NCBI RefSeq assembly: GCF_000794385.1
Contig: NZ_JTJB01000039.1
Span: 38,767 to 102,766 of the forward strand
Source of the DNA: Thermus sp. 2.9
GTDB lineage: Bacteria; Deinococcota; Deinococci; Deinococcales; Thermaceae
Length of the DNA: 64,000 bases
Reading direction: 5' to 3'
Positions 32,425 through 40,249 of the stretch are shown piece after piece (the stretch's first letter is position 1; every line of letters starts with the position of its first letter). A program made the position numbers and the translations under genes. The notes beneath the pieces were generated by a model that did no database searches, was not told where the DNA came from, and saw nothing but the letters and a program-made list of their open reading frames with translations.

Positions 32425-33371
32425 GGGTGGGTTTCCTAGAGCTTTGGGTCAGGGATCTGGAGCGGAGCCTGGAGTTCTACCAGGGGCTTTTGGGGATGCT
32501 CCTGGAGAGGCGGGAGGGAAAGGCGGCCTACCTTAGGGGCTACGAGGAGCAGGAATGGAGCCTCAAGCTTCGGGAGGCCCCCGTGGCCGCCGTGGCCGCC
32601 ATCGGTTTTAAGGTGGACGGGGAGGAGGGCCTGGAGGAGGCCCTGGCCTGGGCCCAAAGGGAGGGACTTCCCCACCGCCTCGAGGCGGACTGGGGAAGGC
32701 CTAAGGTCCTCCGGGTGCAGGACCCCTTCGGCTACCCCCTGGCCTTCTACTTCCAGGCGGAGAAGCTTCCCCGCATGCTTCAGGAGTACCACCTCTACCG
32801 CGGGCCCGGCCTCCTCCGCATGGACCACGTGAACCTCTTCGCCCCGGAGGTGGGCCGGGCCACCCGGTACTACCAGGAGGTCCTGGGCTTCCGCCTCACG
32901 GAGTACACGGAGGACGAGGAGGGCCGGCTTTGGGCGAGCTGGCTCCACCGCAAGGGGAACGTGCACGATGTAGCCTTCACCAACGGGGAAGGCCCCAGGC
33001 TCCACCACTTCGCCTACTGGCTTCCCGACTCCATGGCGGTGATCCGGGCGGCGGACATCCTGGCGGGCGCCCGGCGCACGGACGGAATTGAGCGGGGCCC
33101 GGGGCGGCACGGCATCTCCAACGCCATGTTCCTCTACCTCCGGGACCCCGACGGGCACCGGGTGGAGCTCTACACCTCCGACTACCTCACCGTGGACCCG
33201 GACCTGCCCCCGGTGCGCTGGAGCCTCAACGACCCCCGGCGCCAGACCCTTTGGGGCCACCGCACCCCCAAGAGCTGGTTTTTGGAGGGGAGCACCCTTT
33301 TGGACCTGGAAGGGAACCCGGTGCCCACGCAAAGCCCCGCCCTCTTGGGCCTTCCCGAGCACGTGACCTAA
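32412..33371 (+). CDS. hpaD: Homoprotocatechuate 2,3-dioxygenase (extradiol)
   Basis: 319 residues from ATG 32412; the longer open frame upstream lies inside hpaC. It is a type I extradiol dioxygenase with two vicinal-oxygen-chelate modules. Metal ligands are His139 (MDHVNLF), His199 (RLHHFAYW) and Glu252 (HRVELYTSDY), and the acid-base His185 is in NVHDVAF. The long C-terminal tail with PPVRWSLNDPRRQTLWG is typical of the Brevibacterium/Arthrobacter HPCD type. It opens the ring of homoprotocatechuate to 5-carboxymethyl-2-hydroxymuconate semialdehyde. It is the last gene of the operon; a hairpin follows. Confidence 0.95.
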   Translation: MAIVRVGFLELWVRDLERSLEFYQGLLGMLLERREGKAAYLRGYEEQEWSLKLREAPVAAVAAIGFKVDGEEGLEEALAWAQREGLPHRLEADWGRPKVLRVQDPFGYPLAFYFQAEKLPRMLQEYHLYRGPGLLRMDHVNLFAPEVGRATRYYQEVLGFRLTEYTEDEEGRLWASWLHRKGNVHDVAFTNGEGPRLHHFAYWLPDSMAVIRAADILAGARRTDGIERGPGRHGISNAMFLYLRDPDGHRVELYTSDYLTVDPDLPPVRWSLNDPRRQTLWGHRTPKSWFLEGSTLLDLEGNPVPTQSPALLGLPEHVT

Positions 33372-33373
33372 AG

Positions 33374-33394
33374 GCCCCGGTCCCACCCCGGGGC
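33374..33394 (+). terminator. Hairpin after the hpa operon
   Basis: GCCCCGG (33374-33380) pairs with CCGGGGC (33388-33394), 3 bp after the hpaD stop. A second small stem GGGAC/GTCCC (33400-33413) follows. There is no long T-run, so readthrough into the transporter operon is possible. Confidence 0.5.
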
Positions 33395-33423
33395 TTGACG
33401 GGACAAAGGTCCCTTCCTAAACT
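33395..33423 (+). promoter_or_regulatory. Promoter of the branched-chain-type transporter operon
   Basis: TTGACG (33395-33400) and TAAACT (33418-33423) are separated by 17 bp, a good sigma-A match. It lies directly behind the hpa hairpin and about 70 bp before the first transporter gene. Confidence 0.6.
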
Positions 33424-33434
33424 GGAGGCCGAAC

Positions 33435-33452
33435 CAAACGGGTGTTCGTTAG
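33435..33452 (+). promoter_or_regulatory. Operator-like inverted repeat downstream of the transporter promoter
   Basis: CAAACG (33435-33440) and CGTTAG (33447-33452) form half-sites CNAACG-N6-CGTTNG, starting about 11 bp after the -10 box, where a repressor would block initiation. The half-site resembles what I recall for the Thermus phenylacetate regulator PaaR (CNAACG...CGTTNG), but the spacer here is 6 rather than 2 bases. The regulator is therefore uncertain. Confidence 0.4.
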
Positions 33453-33494
33453 ACCCAATCCGGGCCACGCCCGGTGGGAAAAAGGAGGTAAAGG

Positions 33495-34667
33495 ATGAAG
33501 CGTTGGTTGGCGGTAGCTTTGGTCCTGGCCCTTTCCGCTTGGGCCCAGGGGGTCTTGAAGGTGGGGGTGGTGGTCTCGGCCACGGGGCCCGCCGCCTCCT
33601 TAGGCATCCCCGAGCGCAACACCTTCCTCATGTTGCAAGAGCTCCTGGACCGCCAGGGCGGCGTGGCGGGGCGGAAGGTCCAGTTCGTCATTCTGGACGA
33701 CGCCTCGGACACCACCCAGGCGGTGCGGAACACCAGGCGCCTGGTGGAGGAAGGCGCCGTGGCCATCGTGGGCACCACCACCACCCCCGCTTCCTTGGGC
33801 ATGATCCCGGTGGTGGCGGAGGCCAAGGTGCCCATGATCTCCCTGGCCGCCAGCAAGGACATCATCCACCCGGTGGACGCCCAGCGCTTCTGGGTCTTCA
33901 AGACGCCTCAGACAGAGGAGCTCATGGCCCGGGCCATCGTGGCGGACATGGTGGCCCGGGGGGTGAAGACCGTGGGCTACATCGGCTTCAACGACGCCTA
34001 CGGGGAAGGCTGGGCCCGCTTCTTTGAGGCGGAGGCCAAGGCCAAGGGGCTTCAGGTGGTGGCGAACGAACGCTACAACCGCACGGACACCAGCGTCACC
34101 GGCCAGGTGCTAAGGATCATCGCCCGCCGGCCCGACGCCGTCCTGATCGGGGCGAGCGGCACCCCCGCGGTGCTGCCCCAGCGCACCCTGAAGGAGCGGG
34201 GCTACCCGGGCCTCATCTACCAGACCCACGGGGTGGCGAACCCCGACTTCCTGCGGGTGGGGGGCAAGGACGTGGAGGGGACCTTCCTTCCCGCCGGGCC
34301 CATCCTGGTGGCGGAGCAACTCCCTAGCGCCTTCCCCTCCAAGCGGGTGGCCCTGGACTACATCCAGCGCTACGAGGCTAAGTACGGCATCGGCAGCTAC
34401 TCCACCTTTGGGGCCCACGCTTGGGACGCCTGGCTTATCCTGCGCCCCGCCCTGGAGCGGGCCTTGAAGAAGGCCGATCCCGACAAGGACCTGGCCGCCT
34501 TCCGCGCCGCCTTGCGGGACGAGATTGAGGCCACGAGGAACGTGGTGGCCACCCACGGGGTCTTCACCTTCACCAAGGAGAACCACCTGGGCCTCCGCTT
34601 TGAGGACGCGGCGGTGATGGTCCGGGTGGAGGGCGGCCGCTGGAGGCTGGAGCGCACCTTCCGCTAA
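33495..34667 (+). CDS. Branched-chain-amino-acid-type ABC transporter substrate-binding protein
   Basis: 390 residues with a signal peptide (MKRWLAVALVLALSAWAQ) and no lipobox. The type I periplasmic-binding fold is seen in VLKVGVVVSATGPAASLGIP, GVAGRKVQFVILDDASDTTQ, VGTTTTPASLGMIPVVAEAK and VKTVGYIGFNDAYGEGWARF. This LivJ-type family also includes binders of aromatic acids (benzoate, phenylacetate, protocatechuate). Its place between hpaD and paaI/paaK makes an aromatic acid the likely ligand rather than leucine, by inference. A clear Shine-Dalgarno AAAGGAGG precedes the ATG. Confidence 0.9.
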   Translation: MKRWLAVALVLALSAWAQGVLKVGVVVSATGPAASLGIPERNTFLMLQELLDRQGGVAGRKVQFVILDDASDTTQAVRNTRRLVEEGAVAIVGTTTTPASLGMIPVVAEAKVPMISLAASKDIIHPVDAQRFWVFKTPQTEELMARAIVADMVARGVKTVGYIGFNDAYGEGWARFFEAEAKAKGLQVVANERYNRTDTSVTGQVLRIIARRPDAVLIGASGTPAVLPQRTLKERGYPGLIYQTHGVANPDFLRVGGKDVEGTFLPAGPILVAEQLPSAFPSKRVALDYIQRYEAKYGIGSYSTFGAHAWDAWLILRPALERALKKADPDKDLAAFRAALRDEIEATRNVVATHGVFTFTKENHLGLRFEDAAVMVRVEGGRWRLERTFR

Positions 34668-34670
34668 GCC

Positions 34671-35648
34671 ATGGACGCCACCATCCTGGGCTTCCTCCTC
34701 CTGGACGGGCTTCAGAACGGGGTCATCTACGGGCTTTTGGCCATCGCCATGGTCCTGGTCTTCGCCGTGACCCGGGTGATCCTGGTGCCCATCGGGGAGC
34801 TCCTCATGTTCGCCCCCCTTTCCCTGGTCTGGCTTTTGGAGGGGAAGGTCCCGGGGACGCTCTGGCTGGCCTTGGCCCTGGGGCTCGTTTGGGCGGGGCT
34901 TGCCCGAGGGCGGGGGGCTTGGGGGCCCCTGCTTGGGGCCCTGGGGCTTTCCGCCCTCTTTTTCCTCGCCCTCTTCCTTAAGCCCCTGGCCTACGTGGCG
35001 GCGGTCCTCCTCGTGGTCTACCTGGGGGTGGCCACGTACCGGGTTTTCTTCCAGCCCCTGCGGGAGGCCACGGTGCTTTCCCTCCTCATCATGGCGGTGG
35101 GCCTCCACGTGGCCTACCAGGGCCTGGGCCTGGTCTTCTTCGGCCCGGAGCAGTTCCGCCCCGAGCCCCTTCTAAAGGGAGAGGTGGTGGTGGGGCTTTC
35201 CTGGCAGGGGGTTTTGGTCCTCCTCTTCGCCCTCCTGAGCGTGTTGGCCCTTTACGGCTTCTTCCGCTTTTCCCTTTACGGGAAGGCCCTTTTGGCCGCG
35301 GCGGAGAGCCGGCTTGGGGCGAGGCTCACGGGCATCTCCCCGGAGGAGGCGGGGATGGTGGCCTTCGGCATCGCGAGCCTGTTGGCGGGGCTATCCGGCC
35401 TTCTCCTCGCCCCCCTCATCAACGCCGCCTACTTCATGGGCTTCATGCTGGGGCTGAAGGGGTTCGTGGCCGCCATCCTGGGGGGGCTTGCCAGCTACCC
35501 GGTGGCCTTTTTGGGGGCGCTCTTGGTGGGCTTCTTTGAGAGCTTCACCAGCTTCTTCGCCAGCGCCTACAAGGAGGCCTTGGTGTTTCTCCTTTTGGTG
35601 CCCGCCCTCTTCTACCAAAGCCTAAGGGCGCGGGCGGTGGAGGAGTGA
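34671..35648 (+). CDS. livH: Branched-chain-type ABC transporter permease, LivH family
   Basis: 325 residues, 3 bp after the binding-protein gene. LLDGLQNGVIYGLLAIAMVL near residue 10 is the LivH opening motif, and GKALLAAAESRLGARLTGIS near 204 with GLSGLLLAPLINAAYFMGFM near 240 match the coupling loop and following helices. About eight membrane segments are visible. The gene symbol is by family; the substrate is probably not branched-chain amino acids in this cluster. The stop TGA overlaps the start of the next gene by one base. Confidence 0.9.
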   Translation: MDATILGFLLLDGLQNGVIYGLLAIAMVLVFAVTRVILVPIGELLMFAPLSLVWLLEGKVPGTLWLALALGLVWAGLARGRGAWGPLLGALGLSALFFLALFLKPLAYVAAVLLVVYLGVATYRVFFQPLREATVLSLLIMAVGLHVAYQGLGLVFFGPEQFRPEPLLKGEVVVGLSWQGVLVLLFALLSVLALYGFFRFSLYGKALLAAAESRLGARLTGISPEEAGMVAFGIASLLAGLSGLLLAPLINAAYFMGFMLGLKGFVAAILGGLASYPVAFLGALLVGFFESFTSFFASAYKEALVFLLLVPALFYQSLRARAVEE

Positions 35649-37399
35649 TGCGCCACCTTTGGTTTCTCCTGCTCGTTTTGCCCTTTTTGCTCCTTCCCTT
35701 TCCCTTTTACCTCACCCTCCTCAACTTCTTCGCCCTCTCGGCCCTGGTGGCCCTCTCCCTCTACGTGCTCACGGGCCTGGCGGGGATGACCAGCTTCGCC
35801 CAGGCGGCCTTCATGGGGATGGGGGCCTACGCCACCGCCCTCCTCACGGCGAAGGCGGGGCTATCCCCTTGGCTCGGGCTCCTGGTGGGCCTTCTCCTCT
35901 CCCTCCTCCTGGCCCTGGTCCTGGGGGGGCTCACGGTGCGGCTTAAGGGACACTTCCTGCCCCTTTCCACCATCGCCTGGCAGGTGGCCCTCTACATCCT
36001 GGCGGGGAACCTGGTGAACCTCACCGGGGGGCACACGGGGATCACCGACCTGCCGGCGCTCCACCTCTTCGGCCTCCCCCTGGACACGGGCTTCCGCTAC
36101 GCCCTCTTCAGCCTGTTCCTCTTGGTCCTCTGCCTTTTGGCCCTGGACAACCTGCGGGCGAGCCGCCTGGGCCGGGCCCTTTTAGCCCTGCGGGGGGACG
36201 CCCTGGCGGCGGCCAGCTTCGGGGTGGAGCCGGCGCGCCTCCGCCTCCAGGCCTTTCTCCTGGCGGGGGCCATGGCGGGGCTCGCGGGCTTCCTCTACGC
36301 CCACTTCCTGCGCTTCGTGAACCCCACCCCCTTCTCCCTGGAGGCCTCCATCAAGTACCTGGTGATGGCGGTGGCGGGCGGGGTGGGGACCATCCCCGGG
36401 GTGGTGCTGGGGGCGGCCTTCTTCACGGGCCTGGAGGACTGGCTCAAGGACCTCCTCCCCCTCCTCCTGGGCCGGGAGGGGAACTACGAGGTCATCGCCT
36501 ACGGCCTCCTCCTGGCCCTCATCCTCCTCCTGGCCCCCAAGGGGCTTTGGCCCCTCCTGGCGGCGAGGCTTCCCCGAAGGGAAGGACGCCTCCTTGAGGC
36601 CGAACCCCTCCCCCTCACCCCGCCCCAGGGGGCGAGGGGGGAGGTGGTCCTCCGGGTGGAGAACCTGAAGAAGGCCTTCGGCGGCCTCCTCGCCGTGAAC
36701 GGGGTCTCCTTCGCCCTGAGGCGGGGGGAGATCCTGGCCCTCATCGGCCCCAACGGGGCGGGGAAGAGCACCACCTTCAACCTCATCACCGGGGCCCTGG
36801 CCCCGGATGGGGGCCAGGTCTTCCTCTTCGGCCGGGAGGTGACGGGGCTTCCCCCCTACCGCATCCACCGCCTGGGCCTCGGGCGCACCTTCCAGCACCC
36901 CCACCTCTTCCCCGAGCTTTCCGTCTTGGAAAACGCCGCCTTGGGCACCCACGCCCGCACCCGCTCGGGCTTCCTCCCGGTCCTCCTGGGCCTCCACCGG
37001 AAGGAGGAGGCGAGGGCCCTCGCCACCGCCCACCGGGCGCTGAAGCGGGTGGGCCTGGAGTCCCTGGCCTGGGAGCGGGCGGAGCGGCTTAGCGTGGGGC
37101 AGCAAAGGCTTTTGGAGATCGCCCGCCTCCTGGCCTCGGGGGCGGAGGTCCTCCTTTTGGACGAGCCGGGGGCGGGGCTGCGGGCGGGGGAGAAGCGGGA
37201 GCTCGCCCACCTCCTTAGGGCCCTGGCCCAGGAGGGGTACACCCTCCTCCTGGTGGACCACGACATGGACCTCGTCATGGGCCTGGCGGACCGGGTGGTG
37301 GTGATGAACTACGGGGAGAAGATCGCCGAGGGAACCCCGGCGGAGGTGCAGAAGAACCCCCTGGTGCGGGCCGCCTACCTGGGGGAGGAGGTGGCCTGA
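35648..37399 (+). CDS. Fused LivM-type permease and LivG-type ATPase
   Basis: 583 residues from ATG 35648. Residues 1 to about 310 are a LivM permease (LTGLAGMTSFAQAAFMGMGA near 41, GHFLPLSTIAWQVALYILAG, LRASRLGRALLALRGDALAA). A short linker leads to an ABC ATPase from about 330 to the end, with Walker A LIGPNGAGKSTTF, signature LSVGQQRLLEIARLLASG, Walker B VLLLDEPGAGL and the LivG-type HPHLFPELSVLENAALGTHA. The fusion ties one permease to one ATPase; LivH and LivF complete the complex. Such LivMG fusions occur in several bacterial groups, so it is unusual but not unique. Confidence 0.92.
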   Translation: MRHLWFLLLVLPFLLLPFPFYLTLLNFFALSALVALSLYVLTGLAGMTSFAQAAFMGMGAYATALLTAKAGLSPWLGLLVGLLLSLLLALVLGGLTVRLKGHFLPLSTIAWQVALYILAGNLVNLTGGHTGITDLPALHLFGLPLDTGFRYALFSLFLLVLCLLALDNLRASRLGRALLALRGDALAAASFGVEPARLRLQAFLLAGAMAGLAGFLYAHFLRFVNPTPFSLEASIKYLVMAVAGGVGTIPGVVLGAAFFTGLEDWLKDLLPLLLGREGNYEVIAYGLLLALILLLAPKGLWPLLAARLPRREGRLLEAEPLPLTPPQGARGEVVLRVENLKKAFGGLLAVNGVSFALRRGEILALIGPNGAGKSTTFNLITGALAPDGGQVFLFGREVTGLPPYRIHRLGLGRTFQHPHLFPELSVLENAALGTHARTRSGFLPVLLGLHRKEEARALATAHRALKRVGLESLAWERAERLSVGQQRLLEIARLLASGAEVLLLDEPGAGLRAGEKRELAHLLRALAQEGYTLLLVDHDMDLVMGLADRVVVMNYGEKIAEGTPAEVQKNPLVRAAYLGEEVA

Positions 37400-38124
37400 T
37401 GCTCCGGGTGGAAGGCCTTTCCGTGCGCTACGGGCCCTTGGAGGCGGTGCGGGGGGTATCCTTCCACCTCCGGGAGGGGGAGGCTTTGGCGGTGATCGGC
37501 CCCAACGGGGCGGGGAAGACGAGCCTCCTGCGGGGGCTTTTGGGCCTCGCCCGGACGGAGGGCCGCGTCGCCCTGGATGGGGAGGTCCTGGTCAGGCGAA
37601 GCCCCGAGGACCTCCTCCGGCGGGGCCTCGTCCTGGTGCCGGAGGGGCGGGCCCTCTTCCCCGGGCTTTCCGTGGAGGACAACCTCCGCCTTGGGGGGTT
37701 CCTCCGCTTCCGGAAGGGCGAGGACCTGAGGCCGGATTTGGCGCGGGTCTACGGCCTCTTCCCCCGGCTAAAGGAGAGGCGGGGGCAGCTCGCCGGGACG
37801 CTTTCCGGGGGGGAGCAGCAGATGCTGGCCATCGGCCGCGCCCTCATGGCGAGGCCCCGCCTCCTCCTCCTGGACGAGCCCTCCTTGGGGCTTGCCCCCT
37901 TGATGGTGCGGGAGATCTACCGCATCCTGGCCGCCCTAAAGGGGGAGGGGGTGACGCTTCTCGTGGTGGAGCAAAACGCCAAGGTGGCCCTGGAGCTCGC
38001 CGACCGGGGGCTTGTGCTGGAGGCGGGGGAGGTGGCCCTGGAGGGAAGCGCCAAGGAGCTTTGGCAAAACCCGAAGGTGGTGGAGGCTTACCTGGGCCTT
38101 AAGCGGGAGGTGGGGGAGGGATGA
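37399..38124 (+). CDS. livF: Branched-chain-type ABC transporter ATPase, LivF family
   Basis: 241 residues. Walker A IGPNGAGKTSLLRG near residue 33, the LivF-specific LVLVPEGRALFPGLSVEDNL near 76, signature LSGGEQQMLAIGRAL near 135 and Walker B LLLLDEPSLGLAPLM are all present. It starts inside the stop of the LivMG gene (TGATG) and overlaps paaI by 4 bp, so transporter and aromatic CoA genes are one translational chain. Confidence 0.92.
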   Translation: MLRVEGLSVRYGPLEAVRGVSFHLREGEALAVIGPNGAGKTSLLRGLLGLARTEGRVALDGEVLVRRSPEDLLRRGLVLVPEGRALFPGLSVEDNLRLGGFLRFRKGEDLRPDLARVYGLFPRLKERRGQLAGTLSGGEQQMLAIGRALMARPRLLLLDEPSLGLAPLMVREIYRILAALKGEGVTLLVVEQNAKVALELADRGLVLEAGEVALEGSAKELWQNPKVVEAYLGLKREVGEG

Positions 38125-38525
38125 GGGATCCCTTCATGGAGGCCTTGGGGCTTGAGGTGGTGCACCTGGCCCCGGGGGAAGCCAAGGTGGCGGGCCGGGT
38201 GGAGAAGGCGCACCTGAACCTCCACGGCACCGCCCACGGGGGGTTCCTCTACGCCCTGGCGGACAGCGCCTTCGCCCTCGCCTCCAACTCCCGGGGGCCC
38301 GCGGTGGCCCTTTCCTGCCGCATGGACTACTTCCGGCCCCTCTACCCCGGGGCCCTCGTGGAAGCAAGGGCGGTGGAGGTGAACCTCTCCCGGCGCACCG
38401 CCACCTACCGGGTGGAGGTGGTTTCGGAGGGAAAACTGGTGGCCCTCTTCACGGGCACCGTCTTTCGCTTAGGAGGTGAGGATGTACCAGCCGGAGTTGG
38501 AAACCCTTCCCAGGGAGAAGCTTAG
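38121..38525 (+). CDS. paaI: PaaI-type hydroxyphenylacetyl-CoA thioesterase
   Basis: 134 residues of the hotdog fold. The active-site segment HLNLHGTAHGGFLYALADSA near residues 34-53 contains HGG and the general-base Asp, as in the well-studied T. thermophilus PaaI of similar length. RTATYRVEVVSEGKLVALFT forms the late strand. In phenylacetate catabolism PaaI rescues CoA trapped as dead-end ring-hydroxylated CoA esters. The 3' end overlaps paaK by 44 bp, an unusually long overlap that matches the acidic tail GGEDVPAGVG. Confidence 0.92.
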   Translation: MRDPFMEALGLEVVHLAPGEAKVAGRVEKAHLNLHGTAHGGFLYALADSAFALASNSRGPAVALSCRMDYFRPLYPGALVEARAVEVNLSRRTATYRVEVVSEGKLVALFTGTVFRLGGEDVPAGVGNPSQGEA

Positions 38526-39789
38526 GGCGCTTCAGGAGGAGCGGTTGCGCCAGGTGGTGGCCTACGTCTACGAGCGGGTGCCCTTTTACCGAAGGCTTCT
38601 AGACGAGGCGGGGGTGAGCCCGGGGGAGATCCGGGGCCTCATGGACCTCCCCAAGCTCCCCTTCACCAAAAAGGACCACCTGCGGGAAAACTACCCCTTT
38701 GGCCTCTTCGCCGTGCCCCGGGAGAAGTTGGCCCGCATCCACGCCTCCAGTGGCACCACGGGCAAGCCCACGGTGGTGGGCTACACCCGGGGCGACCTCG
38801 AGGTCTTCGCCCAGGTGGTGGCCCGTTCCCTGGCGGCGGCGGGGGCGAGGCCCGGGATGATGCTCCACAACGCCTACGGCTACGGCCTCTTCACCGGGGG
38901 GCTTGGCCTCCACGGGGGGGCGGAGGCCTTGGGCATGACCGTGGTGCCGGTTTCCGGGGGCATGACGGAGCGCCAGGTGATGCTCATCCAGGATTTCCGC
39001 CCCGAGGTGATCTCCTGCACCCCCTCCTACGCCCAGACCCTGGCGGAGGAGTTCAGGAAGCGGGGGGTTCCCCCCGAGGCCCTTTCCCTGGAGTACGCCG
39101 TCCTGGGCGCCGAACCTTGGACGGAGGCTATCCGCAAGCAGGTGGACGAGGGGCTTGGGGTGAAGAGCACCAACATCTACGGCCTCTCCGAGATCATCGG
39201 CCCCGGGGTGGCCAACGAGTGCGTGGAGGAACGCCAGGGGAGCCACATCTGGGAGGACCACTTCCTGCCCGAGGTGGTGGACCCGGACACGGGAGAGCCC
39301 CTTCCCGAGGGCAGGGTGGGGGTCCTGGTCCTCACCACCCTCACCAAGGAAGCCATGCCCCTCCTTCGCTACTGGACAGGGGACCTGACCTTCCTCACCT
39401 ACGCGCCCTGCACCTGCGGCCGCACCCACGTGCGCATGGGGCCCATTCTGGGCCGCACGGACGACATGCTCATCATCCGCGGGGTGAACGTCTACCCCAC
39501 CCAGGTGGAGGCGGTGCTTTTGGGCATCCCCGAGGTGGAGCCCTACTACCAGATCGTGGTGCGGCGGGAGGGCACCTTGGACGAGGCGGAGCTTAAGGTG
39601 GAGGTGTCCGAGGCTTTCTTCCAGGAAATCGGCAGAAAAGCCCTCTCCGACGAGGTGATTGAGGCGGACCACCGCCTCCACGCCCTTCGGGAAAAGGTGG
39701 CCCACAAGATCAAGGACACCATCGGCGTTAGCATGCGGGTCACCCTCCTCGCCCCCGGGGAGGCCCCGAGGAGCGAAGGGGGAAGCTAA
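38482..39789 (+). CDS. paaK: Phenylacetate-CoA ligase
   Basis: 435 residues from ATG 38482 (after AGGAGGTG). AMP-forming ligase features: HASSGTTGKPTVVGYTRGDL near residue 91, the PaaK-specific YGYGLFTGGLGLHGGAEALG near 133, NIYGLSEIIGPGVANECVEE near 231, and GRTDDMLIIRGVNVYPTQVE near 322 for the C-terminal hinge. A CXCGRTH element (CTCGRTH) just before it is typical of PaaK. It converts phenylacetate, ATP and CoA to phenylacetyl-CoA. The ring epoxidase genes (paaABCDE) are not in this window. Together with PaaI and the transporter it suggests uptake and activation of phenylacetate-type acids. Confidence 0.95.
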   Translation: MYQPELETLPREKLRALQEERLRQVVAYVYERVPFYRRLLDEAGVSPGEIRGLMDLPKLPFTKKDHLRENYPFGLFAVPREKLARIHASSGTTGKPTVVGYTRGDLEVFAQVVARSLAAAGARPGMMLHNAYGYGLFTGGLGLHGGAEALGMTVVPVSGGMTERQVMLIQDFRPEVISCTPSYAQTLAEEFRKRGVPPEALSLEYAVLGAEPWTEAIRKQVDEGLGVKSTNIYGLSEIIGPGVANECVEERQGSHIWEDHFLPEVVDPDTGEPLPEGRVGVLVLTTLTKEAMPLLRYWTGDLTFLTYAPCTCGRTHVRMGPILGRTDDMLIIRGVNVYPTQVEAVLLGIPEVEPYYQIVVRREGTLDEAELKVEVSEAFFQEIGRKALSDEVIEADHRLHALREKVAHKIKDTIGVSMRVTLLAPGEAPRSEGGS

Positions 39790-39817
39790 GGCGGGTTTTG
39801 GACCTGCGCAAGTAGCC

Positions 39818-40249
39818 ATGCGCCCCATACCCGAAGGCTACGAGGCCACCTTTGAAACGGTGGTCACCGAGGCCATGACCGTGGACTTTGAGGAGCTCGG
39901 GCCCGTCCACCCCGTTTACGCCACCTACTGGATGGCCAAGCACATGGAGCTCGCCGGGCGGAAGATCATCCTCCCCTTTCTGGAGGAAGGGGAGGAGGGG
40001 ATCGGGAGCTACGTGGAGGTGCGCCACCTGGCCTCGGCCCTCCCGGGGATGCGGGTCAGGATCGTCGCCCGGCACGAGCGGACCGAGGGCAACCGGGTCC
40101 ACGCCACCATGGAGGCCTATAACGAGCTCGGCGACCTCATCGGCGTGGGGCGCACGGAGCAGGTAATCCTGCCCAAGGCCAAGGTGGAAGCCCTCTTCGC
40201 CCAGCTCCGGGAGCGCTGGCAGGTGAAGAAGGGTATGCTGGGCCCATGA
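39818..40249 (+). CDS. Hotdog-fold thioesterase, FlK-like
   Basis: 143 residues from ATG 39818; the longer open frame lies inside paaK. The pattern VHPVYATYWMAKHMELAGRK, then EEGEEGIGSYVEVRHLASAL followed by PGMRVRIVARHE, is that of the fluoroacetyl-CoA thioesterase (FlK) group, with Thr/Tyr, Glu and His residues in the expected order. There is no evidence that fluoroacetate is the substrate; a housekeeping or aromatic acyl-CoA is more likely. It is coupled to the next SDR gene by 4 bp and is 28 bp from paaK. Confidence 0.8.
   Translation: MRPIPEGYEATFETVVTEAMTVDFEELGPVHPVYATYWMAKHMELAGRKIILPFLEEGEEGIGSYVEVRHLASALPGMRVRIVARHERTEGNRVHATMEAYNELGDLIGVGRTEQVILPKAKVEALFAQLRERWQVKKGMLGP

Noticed and set aside
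33495..38124. Ordinary leucine/isoleucine/valine transporter
   Set aside because: Family membership alone suggests it, but the overlap with paaI-paaK and adjacency to hpa genes favour an aromatic acid. I left the substrate open.
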